Below are positions 1-6,684 of a stretch of DNA of 6,863 nucleotides, one piece after another. Location of the stretch: NCBI GenBank assembly GCA_964537555.1, contig CAZIAD010000090.1, positions 1 through 6,863 on the forward strand. Reading direction: 5' to 3'. The notes beneath the pieces were generated by a model. That model made no database searches. It was not told the origin of the DNA and worked only from the letters and a program-made list of their open reading frames with translations. The stretch comes from CAYRWR01 sp964537555 (GTDB lineage Bacteria; Spirochaetota; Brevinematia; Brevinematales; CAYRWR01). The position numbers were made by a program, and so were the translations under genes. The first letter of the stretch is position 1. Each line of letters begins with the position of its first letter.

Positions 1-800
1 AAAAAACCCCTATCATAGCCTTCTACAGCATCAATGATTTCGCAGGTTTTGGCTTTAGGTGCTCCTGTGACGGAACCTGCCGGTAATAGCTCCGCCAGAA
101 TATCACCCAGTCTGGACTGCCATCCCTCATCCAGCTCCCCCCTGATCTCTGAACTGACCTGCAGGAGCTTTTTATCCAGGGCCTGAACTTCTTCGATATA
201 GCGGAATCTCTGGACTTTGACCTCGCGGGATACCCGGCTCAGGTCGTTTCTGATGAGGTCCACTATGGCCGTGTGTTCTGCCAGTTCTTTTTCATTGGCC
301 AGGATGTTTTCACGGGCATCTGGACGCGAGGCATCTATCGTCCCCTTCATGGGAAATGAGGACACTGTATTACCCTCTATCCTGATAAAGCTCTCAGGAG
401 AAAAGAGGACAAAGTGGCCTTTTATGTAGAGCTTGTACCGGGCTCTGCTATACTCATAGATCTGCTCCAGGCTCAGGTCACAATCCACCGGGGTGGGAAA
501 GCTCAGGTTCAGCAAAAAAGTATTACCTTTATGAAACTCCGCCTGTACTTTCTGAAAGGCAGACTGGTATTGCTCCAGAGTTATCGGTTGCCTGATAAAG
601 TGGAAATCTGATACAGGCTGAGTATCACAGGTATAATTATTCATAGCCGGGCCCATATCATACCGAATATGTTCCGGATCTATACTATGCAGATCCAGGA
701 TCCTGCAGTCTTGCAGTTTATAGTCCAGGATGAACAGGCAGGGCTGTTTCTGTTCCCCTTTTTGATTAAGAAGCTTCTGCCATGAGGGTTTTTCTGACAT
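1..800 (-). CDS. pabB: Aminodeoxychorismate synthase component I, short form (3' end beyond window)
   Basis: PabB converts chorismate, with ammonia from a PabA-type glutaminase, to 4-amino-4-deoxychorismate, the precursor of p-aminobenzoate for folate. The first 266 residues are visible. The chorismate-binding domain begins near residue 73 and shows FPMKGT (149-154), the block ANEKELAEHTAIVDLIRNDL (168-187) and LPAGSVTGAPKAK (239-251). The lysine in MKGT (K152) is the residue expected in PabB; anthranilate synthase TrpE normally has Ala there (PIAGT), which favours PabB over TrpE. The domain before the catalytic core is only about 70 residues, so this is the short form (roughly 320-330 aa in Bacteroidetes-type relatives, from memory) rather than the 450-aa enterobacterial type. 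The ATG at 800-798 lies 1 base after the stop of the upstream ATPase gene and has AAGG (810-807) 6 bases ahead, so translation is probably coupled. The C-terminus and any pabA or pabC neighbour lie outside the window. Confidence 0.9.
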   Translation of the reverse strand, partial: MSEKPSWQKLLNQKGEQKQPCLFILDYKLQDCRILDLHSIDPEHIRYDMGPAMNNYTCDTQPVSDFHFIRQPITLEQYQSAFQKVQAEFHKGNTFLLNLSFPTPVDCDLSLEQIYEYSRARYKLYIKGHFVLFSPESFIRIEGNTVSSFPMKGTIDASRPDARENILANEKELAEHTAIVDLIRNDLSRVSREVKVQRFRYIEEVQALDKKLLQVSSEIRGELDEGWQSRLGDILAELLPAGSVTGAPKAKTCEIIDAVEGYDRGF

Positions 801-801
801 G

Positions 802-2508
802 TCAGACCTTACATAACCTGAGGCTGCGCAGCCGGTTCAGGGCAGCGGCCACATCCAGGGGCCTGACCTGGCACAGATAGTCCCAGCCATACGACAGATC
901 AGGCTTTAGTACATCCAGGCCCTGATCCTGAATCTCCTGCATCGCCAGCTGCAATACACTATATAGCGTCCTGTTTTCCGTAAAATAGCTCTGCTCTGCG
1001 GCATAGCTAAGAATTCGGGCTATGGTATCATATTGAGTAAGATCCACCAGATGTTCATAGGCACTCAGGTCTATGAGCTGCTTACCGAATTGGATAGCCT
1101 TGCCCTGCCGGCCGATCTTTTCCTCTCTCTTTCCATGTGAGGGATCAATACAGCTATTATCAATACAGCGCTGACTGATCTGCAGAGACTGAGCCGGTTT
1201 ATGCACCTGGGCATAAGGATATTTCTGTACCAGCTCCTTTGCCCTCTCAGTAGCATCCTGTACCCGGTATTGGTCCATCAGTAATACCTGATCGGCTACA
1301 TCCAGATAATCTCCTGACCCCCCTATAGCCATGACGGTGGAGACCCCATGATTTTCCCAGAGATCCCTGACCCTGTCTATGAAAGGGGTGATCGGTTCCC
1401 GGGCTGCAGGGATGAGCTCTCTCATCCTGAGGTCACGTATCAGAAAATTAGTAGCTGAGCTGTCCTCATCGATGAGAAGCACTTTGGCTCCCGCCTCCAG
1501 GGACTCCATGATATTAGCAGCCTGAGAGGTCGAGCCGCTGGCATTATCCGTATCAAAATCCAGAGTGGATTTGTTTCCAGGCAGGGGGGCGATAAAAGAG
1601 GAAATGTCTACACCCTTGACACTGCGGCCGTCTTCAGCCCTGATCTTGACGAGGTCAGGGTCAGACAGCACATACTCCCTTCCATCACCCGCTACATGGT
1701 CATAGATGCCGGCCTGTATAGCATTGAGCAGGGTAGACTTTCCATGAAAGCCACCACCCGTAATGAGGGTGATACCCCGGGGGATACCCAGGCCCTTTAT
1801 TTCCTTACCATTAGCCAGCTTGAGGCTCACTTCCATACGGGGTGGCGCCTTAAGCTCTACTCCATCTTTGAGGGGCAGGTCTTCGATGCCAGACATACGG
1901 GCCAGCCTGGATCCGTTTGCTAAAAAGGCCAGCAGGCCTTTTTCAGGGAGCTGAGACCTGAGACAGGCCTGATCCAGCTTCAGCCGGACACTTTCATGAT
2001 ACTGACTTTTTTCAGCCTGGGCCCAGTACAGTCCCAGTCTCACCATCTCAGGGAGTTCTGTAAAGAACATATCACGGGCTTCAGGGCCGTCTATATTTCT
2101 GCCCCGGGCCGGGAGCCCCGCCATAAGCCGTATATGCAGATCCTGCCCTTTTATGATGACACTGTTTCTGTCCAGGACTTTTTGATTTCCATAATTGATA
2201 GCCCATATGCCGCTGTTGCCGGTACCCCTGCGGCTGGAGGTGACCTTCCTGATCAGTCTGGCCCAGGTTCGGGCCAGGGTATCCCGGAAAGCCACAGATT
2301 TACAGGGATCATTGTAGAGATCTGCCGGAAAGCCTGTGAGGCTTAAGGGTATGATCACCGTCACTTTGGAAGGAGGGGCAAATGGATCTGCCTGGATATG
2401 GTCAAACCGCAGAGTATAGCCTTCAAACTGGTAGCTGTTTTTTATACTTTTATACAGTTTATAGGAATTATTATGAATGCGCTTAAGCAGGGATCTTAGG
2501 TTATGCAT
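802..2508 (-). CDS. Predicted ABC-class ATPase (COG3044 family, MRB1590-like)
   Basis: This is a full-length 568-aa protein of the predicted 'ATPase of the ABC class' family. An N-terminal family-specific region (about 1-235) includes SSRRGTGNSG (91-100). The ATPase core follows: Walker A GGGFHGKST (251-259, K257), GDGREYVLSDPDLVKIRAED (274-293), signature-like ASGSTSQA (323-330), Walker B KVLLIDED (342-349, D347/E348) and GGSGD (396-400) at the place where ordinary ABC proteins have the switch histidine. The C-terminal part contains DPSHGKREEKI (455-465) and ends in an ALNRLRSLR segment. There are no transmembrane segments, so it is a cytosolic ATPase and not a transporter subunit. Established knowledge: the Trypanosoma brucei relative MRB1590 is an RNA-binding kinetoplastid RNA-editing factor; the bacterial role is unknown to me, and nucleic-acid binding here is inference. 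The ATG at 2508 has AAGAGGG (2519-2513) 4 bases upstream. The gene lies 16 bp after the 627-aa gene and 1 bp before pabB, most likely in one operon. Confidence 0.93.
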   Translation of the reverse strand: MHNLRSLLKRIHNNSYKLYKSIKNSYQFEGYTLRFDHIQADPFAPPSKVTVIIPLSLTGFPADLYNDPCKSVAFRDTLARTWARLIRKVTSSRRGTGNSGIWAINYGNQKVLDRNSVIIKGQDLHIRLMAGLPARGRNIDGPEARDMFFTELPEMVRLGLYWAQAEKSQYHESVRLKLDQACLRSQLPEKGLLAFLANGSRLARMSGIEDLPLKDGVELKAPPRMEVSLKLANGKEIKGLGIPRGITLITGGGFHGKSTLLNAIQAGIYDHVAGDGREYVLSDPDLVKIRAEDGRSVKGVDISSFIAPLPGNKSTLDFDTDNASGSTSQAANIMESLEAGAKVLLIDEDSSATNFLIRDLRMRELIPAAREPITPFIDRVRDLWENHGVSTVMAIGGSGDYLDVADQVLLMDQYRVQDATERAKELVQKYPYAQVHKPAQSLQISQRCIDNSCIDPSHGKREEKIGRQGKAIQFGKQLIDLSAYEHLVDLTQYDTIARILSYAAEQSYFTENRTLYSVLQLAMQEIQDQGLDVLKPDLSYGWDYLCQVRPLDVAAALNRLRSLRLCKV

Positions 2509-2524
2509 GCGGCCCTCTTATTGA

Positions 2525-4408
2525 TTACTGAGGACTGGATGAGCTGCCCGGAGTCACATCAGGGCCGGAGGGAGGAAGCAGGGAAGAATCATCATTTTGC
2601 ATATCCACAGTGACTACTTTTAGATAAGTAGGACGCTTCAGCTCCAGAGAATCACAGAGGAGATCACCTTCGGACAAAAGAAAATGGATAGCGGTACTGA
2701 TGTAATAAGCCATTTTGATACCATCACCGATATTTTTATCGGTAAACATTCCCTTGGTATTCAGCCTTCTGTCTATATGCAGCTGATCATCCTGGTTATT
2801 CAGTATCTTGTTATGAGAGTTCATATCTGTGACCAGCACAAATAAGACCTTGGAAAACTTCTCCATGAGTTGCTTGGTCTCTGTGTGAATGAGCCTTTGT
2901 AAGCGGACCATATTTCTCTGTATCCTCTGCACTTCCGGGTCATTGCGGGTAATGAGCATATTGGTATTACGGGAGTATTTACGGAATTCTGCCAGATAGT
3001 CTACATATTCCCTGGTCCTCTGATATATAGAATTGATCTTGTAATACAGGTCCCTCAGGGTACTGCGCAGATCCACTCGTTTGCCGCCACCGTCCATGAA
3101 CATATTATACTGCACCAGGTTTGTGGCGAAAATAAAAGAGAAGGATTTATCAAAAAAATCCAGGACGGTGTGCATCAGAAAGACTTTATCATCCATGGTG
3201 AACAACTGGCGTTTATCGATCTCCTCCTGCACAGCCACAATGGCTTCTTCAAAACTGAGATAGTTATAAATAAGCCTCAGGCCTTCCCGTACCGGTTCGG
3301 GCACTCCTTCCATGAGGTCGATATTGTCCATCACATCTGCACTGCTGTCCAGTTTATCCTGCTTCTTTTGTTCCTCTTCTGCCATGGCTTCTTCCAGCTC
3401 TTTCTTCTTGCGGGCGGCCTCTTCCTGCTCCGCCCACTGTTTGGCATAGTATCCTATCCTGTCCTGATCGGAAAAACCGATAAATTCTGAAAAACGATGC
3501 TTATAACCCTTAGACTGTTCTTCTTTATAAAAATACTCGATGAGTAACTGCAAGCGGGGAAACACCATCTGGTACAGAAAATCCAGGTTTTTGTGAAGTA
3601 CCCGCAAGTTATTGACATAGACGTCCTGTCGGAGCTTCCGTATCTCGGCCTCTATACGCATCGCTTTCTGTAATGCATCCTTGAGCATGGCTACATGGCG
3701 TTTTAATGTCAGTAGTTGTTTATATGTCTTGATAATGACCGGTTTTCCCTTATTGACCTGGCCTGAATGATAGGTCTTTATCTTTTCCAGATTGACTATA
3801 TCAGCGTCTTCCAGGAGATTGTAAAAGCGATATACCAGTTCGAAATGATACTGCAGGCCCATGGTGTCCAGTCTTTCCTTTACGGTATGAGACACTTCTT
3901 CGTCCTGATACAGTATTGAGACCAGTATCCTTTTGGCATGCTGCAGTATATCTTTCATACGGTCAGATAAAATATAAAGAAAAGTCCTGGAGAATTTATT
4001 CCCGAAGAAGCGCAGGGCTCCGTAGAGCTTACACATGATACGTGCCATCCACACATCAAAACGCCCGGCAGAAGACTTTCCTTTTTTTCCGGCCGCCTCT
4101 GAATCATCCACATCCCCGGCACTGATAGTAGTACCGCCGCTGTTGCTCACACCGTATTTACTCATTTTCTGCTTGACACGTTCAGCAGATTCCCGGCGTT
4201 TTTTTTCAGCGGGATCTTCATCTTCAAATTCCACTTCAATACCGGCAATAGCTGACTGTAGCTTCCGGGCTTTTTCGGCTGCGGCATCTTCTTCCACTTC
4301 GACGATCTTGCCGCCGACCTTTCGGAATTTACCGAACATCTCGGATTTCTTATCCCCGCTTAGTTGATCAACGCCTAGTTTCTTCCGAATATGATCAGGA
4401 ACCGCCAT
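2525..4408 (-). CDS. Uncharacterised 627-aa cytosolic protein, charged N-terminus with coiled-coil segment
   Basis: I do not recognise the family. Seen in the protein (numbered from the ATG at 4408): residues 1-115 are highly charged and low in hydrophobics (for example EVEFEDEDPAEKKRRESAE, 58-76), probably disordered. From about 120 to 305 it is helix-rich and basic/aromatic. Residues 323-352 form a Glu/Lys/Ala-rich stretch (ARKKKELEEAMAEEEQKK) typical of a coiled coil. From 365 to 600 there is a second helix-rich domain containing MDGGGKRVDLR (438-448), and the last 20 residues are a Pro/Ser/Gly tail. I see no signal peptide, transmembrane helix, nucleotide-binding loop or catalytic motif. 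Start choice: an in-frame GTG at 4420 would add four residues, but the ATG has a GGGTGG purine-rich element 8 bases upstream and gives the more natural MAVPDH N-terminus. It is the first gene of the leftward unit, preceded by an AT-rich promoter region. A structural or scaffold role is possible but unsupported. Confidence 0.85.
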   Translation of the reverse strand: MAVPDHIRKKLGVDQLSGDKKSEMFGKFRKVGGKIVEVEEDAAAEKARKLQSAIAGIEVEFEDEDPAEKKRRESAERVKQKMSKYGVSNSGGTTISAGDVDDSEAAGKKGKSSAGRFDVWMARIMCKLYGALRFFGNKFSRTFLYILSDRMKDILQHAKRILVSILYQDEEVSHTVKERLDTMGLQYHFELVYRFYNLLEDADIVNLEKIKTYHSGQVNKGKPVIIKTYKQLLTLKRHVAMLKDALQKAMRIEAEIRKLRQDVYVNNLRVLHKNLDFLYQMVFPRLQLLIEYFYKEEQSKGYKHRFSEFIGFSDQDRIGYYAKQWAEQEEAARKKKELEEAMAEEEQKKQDKLDSSADVMDNIDLMEGVPEPVREGLRLIYNYLSFEEAIVAVQEEIDKRQLFTMDDKVFLMHTVLDFFDKSFSFIFATNLVQYNMFMDGGGKRVDLRSTLRDLYYKINSIYQRTREYVDYLAEFRKYSRNTNMLITRNDPEVQRIQRNMVRLQRLIHTETKQLMEKFSKVLFVLVTDMNSHNKILNNQDDQLHIDRRLNTKGMFTDKNIGDGIKMAYYISTAIHFLLSEGDLLCDSLELKRPTYLKVVTVDMQNDDSSLLPPSGPDVTPGSSSSPQ

Positions 4409-4489
4409 ACAGAAAACCACCCAAATTGAATTTAACTCACTGGTATATTGTTAATTAGAATACTAAAAAAATCAATTTTTTAAATTTCC

Positions 4490-4510
4490 TGTAAATTGAT
4501 ATGATTTACA
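4490..4510. repeat. Inverted repeat TGTAAAT-N7-ATTTACA, candidate operator
   Basis: Perfect 7-bp arms (TGTAAAT at 4490-4496, ATTTACA at 4504-4510) flank a 7-base centre. The symmetry and half-site spacing are those of a dimeric helix-turn-helix regulator site. It sits across the predicted start of leftward transcription, directly downstream of the -10 candidate, where a bound repressor would block initiation. The AT-richness of the region makes a chance palindrome possible, and I cannot assign a regulator family. Confidence 0.4.
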
Positions 4511-4543
4511 ATATAATATACCTACTTTTCATGAATAATACAA
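4490..4543 (-). promoter_or_regulatory. Candidate sigma70-type promoter for the leftward operon
   Basis: Read on the minus strand, TTGTAT (4543-4538) and TATATT (4520-4515) are separated by exactly 17 bases. The -10 matches the consensus at 5 of 6 positions; the -35 matches only in its TTG. The predicted transcription start is near 4508, giving a leader of about 100 nt before the ATG at 4408. The region is very AT-rich, so chance matches are common; the position between divergent genes is the main support. Confidence 0.45.
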
Positions 4544-4570
4544 ATATAAAGTCGCTATTTAGCTCATTTA

Positions 4571-4632
4571 TTTACAGGCAGGCCAAACCATAACTATAGA
4601 GACTTGACGCAGGGATGAATCTAGATTAAGGT
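4571..4632 (+). promoter_or_regulatory. Candidate rightward promoter(s) for the DUF454 gene
   Basis: Two overlapping possibilities lie ahead of the ATG at 4668. The first is TTTACA (4571-4576) with TATAGA (4595-4600), spacer 18, 9 of 12 consensus positions. The second is TTGACG (4604-4609) with TAAGGT (4627-4632), spacer 17, 8 of 12 positions but a weak -10. The resulting leaders would be about 60 and about 30 nt. Either, both or neither may be used. Confidence 0.35.
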
Positions 4633-4667
4633 TATAGGCACTCAATCATTACTCAAGACAAGGAACA

Positions 4668-5051
4668 ATGATGAAAATATTTTTAATGGTGCTGGGGATT
4701 ATCCTGGTGGGAATCGGAGGAATAGGGATTGTAGTACCGGGCTTACCTACTACCCCTTTCCTGCTCCTGGCGGCAGCCTTATTTGTCAAATCCTCTCCCC
4801 GATTACATAAATGGCTGTTGCAGCATAAACTATTCGGCCCCCTGATCCGTAATTACCAGGAAAAAAAGGCACTGCCCCGTAAAGTCAAGATACTGGCTAT
4901 CAGCATGGTCGTGGCCATGATCAGCCTTTCTGTGTTTGTTTTTATTGACAAGCTTCCTGTGAAAATAGTGGTGGCATGCCTGGGCCTCATCGGTATCATA
5001 GTAGTTCTAAGCATACCCTCTCTGGAAAAAACAGAAAAACCCTCAGAGTAA
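4668..5051 (+). CDS. DUF454 (YbaN-like) small inner-membrane protein
   Basis: This 127-aa protein has about the usual length and layout of the DUF454/YbaN family, whose biochemical function is unknown. The N-terminal hydrophobic segment (about 4-23) runs into the family hallmark PGLPTTPFLLLAAALF (24-39), then SSPRLHKWL (42-50) and FGPLIRNY (56-63). A basic stretch (about 65-74) is followed by two more hydrophobic segments (about 75-93 and 97-116) and a short polar tail. The layout fits a cytoplasmic-membrane protein with three or four spans. Two ATGs lie in tandem (4668 and 4671). AAGGA (4660-4664) is only 3 bases from the first but 6 from the second, so the second may be the real start; the difference is one residue. 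The gene is divergent from the unknown-protein operon. The next gene starts 70 bp downstream and has its own strong promoter, so a functional link to the methyltransferases is not implied. Confidence 0.9.
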   Translation: MMKIFLMVLGIILVGIGGIGIVVPGLPTTPFLLLAAALFVKSSPRLHKWLLQHKLFGPLIRNYQEKKALPRKVKILAISMVVAMISLSVFVFIDKLPVKIVVACLGLIGIIVVLSIPSLEKTEKPSE

Positions 5052-5062
5052 AGCTTCAGGCC

Positions 5063-5091
5063 TTGATAATACCTGCCAGCCTCCTTATAAT
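5063..5091 (+). promoter_or_regulatory. Near-consensus sigma70 promoter for the methyltransferase pair
   Basis: TTGATA (5063-5068) and TATAAT (5086-5091) are separated by exactly 17 bases, matching 11 of 12 consensus positions. Transcription would start around 5098, giving a leader of about 24 nt to the ATG at 5122. It lies wholly in the 70-bp gap after the DUF454 stop codon, so the two methyltransferase genes can be expressed independently of the upstream gene. Confidence 0.75.
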
Positions 5092-5121
5092 AACTGGAAT
5101 AACAAGAGGATCAGGTGCATT

Positions 5122-5865
5122 ATGAAGTCATTAGAACTGTACGCCCAGTCCCTGGCAGATTATTTTGATCAAAAAGAAAACTGTATACATTTTATGATAA
5201 GGGACGATGGTGCCCGCTACCCGGTACAGCCCGCTATTTTTTTCCGGGATGAACAGGATCTGTTTGAAGTAGAACGGCCTATCCTCAATGAAGCCCGGGG
5301 CAGGGTACTGGTAGTAGGAGCAGGAGCGGGGGCACACGTACTCCCACTGCAGGAACGTCACCTGACTGTAGATGCCCTGGAGCTATCCCCCCTGCTGTGC
5401 CGTGTCATGAAGGACCGCGGGGTGATCCATATCCTTCCGGCGGATATCCGGACCTTTAACTCGGAAATAACATACGATAGTGTGATCCTGCCGGGCCGTA
5501 ATATAGGCATAGCCGGTACATTAAAGATTCTGCCCCCTTTGCTGAAAAAGCTACTCACTCTGCTGTCTCCGGGTGGCCAGATTCTCCTGGACTCCTGGAA
5601 CTTCATGAGCACAGCATCAGCCCAGGACAAGGTATACGTAGAAAACAAGATTAAAAACAAGCAGTACCCCGGCGAAGTGAGCTTCCGGGTAGAATATCAG
5701 GGTCAGACCGGGGATCCTTTTGAGTGGCTATATGTCAACTATTCCACCCTGGAAAAACTCTGTGCGAAACTGAATCTGCCCCTGGAAAGGCTGGCTGAGG
5801 ATGAACAGGGGAATTACCTGGCCCGTATTAACGCCCCCAAAGAAGAGAGTTATCATGTTTCATGA
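5122..5865 (+). CDS. Class I SAM-dependent methyltransferase (first of an overlapping pair)
   Basis: This 247-aa cytosolic protein has a Rossmann-type methyltransferase fold. Motif I is RVLVVGAGAGAH (61-72), the glycine loop that holds S-adenosylmethionine. The acidic residue ending strand 2 is E87 in DALELSP (84-90). LPADIRTF (105-112) is the adenine-side motif, and YDSVILPGRNIGI (118-130) and LLSPGGQILLDSW (147-159) are the strand 4 and strand 5 motifs. The N-terminal 55 residues, with PAIFFRDEQDLFEVERPIL, resemble a group of uncharacterised 'methyltransferase type 11' proteins. The substrate cannot be read from the sequence. The start at ATG 5122 is supported by the first motifs and by purine-rich AAGAGGA (5104-5110), 11 bases upstream and somewhat far, with AGG at 5113-5115 closer. 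Its last 11 bases overlap the start of the next methyltransferase gene. Confidence 0.85.
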   Translation: MKSLELYAQSLADYFDQKENCIHFMIRDDGARYPVQPAIFFRDEQDLFEVERPILNEARGRVLVVGAGAGAHVLPLQERHLTVDALELSPLLCRVMKDRGVIHILPADIRTFNSEITYDSVILPGRNIGIAGTLKILPPLLKKLLTLLSPGGQILLDSWNFMSTASAQDKVYVENKIKNKQYPGEVSFRVEYQGQTGDPFEWLYVNYSTLEKLCAKLNLPLERLAEDEQGNYLARINAPKEESYHVS

Positions 5866-6676
5866 TTTTAAACTCTATATTCAGAAAACATTTGATAAAG
5901 CCGCAGAAAGCTATGATGAAGCCCCTCCCTTTTTGTTTGACTATTTTGGCAAAGAACTGATAAGATATGCAGAACTAGGTCCGGCTCCCCATATCCTGGA
6001 TATCAGTTGCGGGAAGGGTGCAGTATCCCTTAATATTGCCCTGCAATATCCCCAGGCTGATATCACTGCTATAGATCTGTCCCCAGCTATGATAAAAGCA
6101 CTGCAGCTTAAAGTGAAGACCCTGGGCCTCAATAATATACGGGCCATAGTCATGGATGCAGAAGCACTGGATTTTCCGGAACACCAGTTTGACGCGGTGT
6201 TCTGTGGATTTGGCCTGTTTTTCCTTCCTGAAATAGAAAAGACTCTGAAGTCCATATATAGATCCCTCATTCCCGGGGGATTACTGGCCTATTCATCCTT
6301 CCGTGCCATGCAGGAGTATAGTATCACAAAAGCTGTCACAAAAATTTATTTTCCAGATGAAAATATGGACCATTATTCTGCCAACCACTACAATTTCCGA
6401 ATACTGGATGACATGGAAAATCTTCTGGAGGATGCAGGCCTCATAAAATGGAAAATAATCAATGAAAGAAAAGAGTTTTGCTATGCATCCCTGGAGCAGT
6501 GGTGGGACAAGCAATGGTCACATGGCCGTGCCGGAAAGCTGATGCAACTTCAAAAAGAAGGACGACTGGAACAGTTCCGGAATGACTGCTTTAAAGTCAT
6601 CACTCCACATCTGATAAACGATCAATTTAGGGTCTACGAAGATGTATTTTACATCTATGGAATCAAGCCAGCCTGA
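5855..6676 (+). CDS. Class I SAM-dependent methyltransferase, UbiE/type-11-like (second of pair)
   Basis: This 273-aa protein has a methyltransferase domain: the TFDKAAESYD entry helix (12-21), motif I HILDISCGKGA (46-56), TAIDLSPAMI (71-80, D74 for the ribose), DAEALDFPEHQFDAVFCGFG (101-120) and SLIPGGLLAYSSF (137-149). In motif I the first glycine of the usual DxGxGxG is serine (S51); the other two are kept. The layout recalls UbiE/MenG and small-molecule methyltransferases, but the C-terminal 120 residues (EQWWDKQWSHGRAGKL, 214-229) are not those of quinone methyltransferases I know, so I give no symbol. I chose ATG 5855 because GAAGAGAG (5842-5849) sits 5 bases ahead and because an in-frame ATG at 5801 would add 18 residues without homology-like character deep inside the preceding gene. 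The 11-bp overlap with the upstream gene suggests coupled translation. Confidence 0.87.
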   Translation: MFHDFKLYIQKTFDKAAESYDEAPPFLFDYFGKELIRYAELGPAPHILDISCGKGAVSLNIALQYPQADITAIDLSPAMIKALQLKVKTLGLNNIRAIVMDAEALDFPEHQFDAVFCGFGLFFLPEIEKTLKSIYRSLIPGGLLAYSSFRAMQEYSITKAVTKIYFPDENMDHYSANHYNFRILDDMENLLEDAGLIKWKIINERKEFCYASLEQWWDKQWSHGRAGKLMQLQKEGRLEQFRNDCFKVITPHLINDQFRVYEDVFYIYGIKPA

Positions 6677-6684
6677 ATGACTCA

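Noticed and set aside
1..800. Reading the left-edge gene as anthranilate synthase (trpE)
   Set aside because: The MKGT lysine is the PabB-type residue; TrpE carries Ala at that place, and no other trp gene is in view.
1996..2346. 116-codon open frame on the plus strand
   Set aside because: Antisense to the N-terminal half of the clearly coding ABC-ATPase; no recognisable protein features and no ribosome-binding site.
3170..3490. 106-codon plus-strand frame with a hydrophobic stretch
   Set aside because: Antisense to the coiled-coil-like region of the 627-aa protein; the Phe/Leu run is the complement of Lys/Glu codons.
4035..4367. 110-codon Ser-rich plus-strand frame
   Set aside because: Antisense to the charged N-terminus of the 627-aa protein; its composition is a shadow of that sequence.
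4465..4481. A-run and T-run that could pair (AAAAAAA-TCAA-TTTTTT) in the leftward leader
   Set aside because: The stem is A-T only and would be unstable; it is not convincing as a terminator or attenuator.
4531..4593. 20-codon micro-ORF in the divergent intergenic region
   Set aside because: It has an ATG and a stop but no ribosome-binding site, and AT-rich DNA yields such frames by chance.
5022..5048. Possible CTCTG/CAGAG hairpin at the end of the DUF454 gene
   Set aside because: Only a 5-bp stem with a loop of about 19 bases inside the coding region, and no T-run follows.
5801..5854. Upstream in-frame ATG extending the second methyltransferase by 18 residues
   Set aside because: It would lie deep inside the preceding gene; the ATG at 5855 has a well-spaced purine-rich site and a start typical of methyltransferases.
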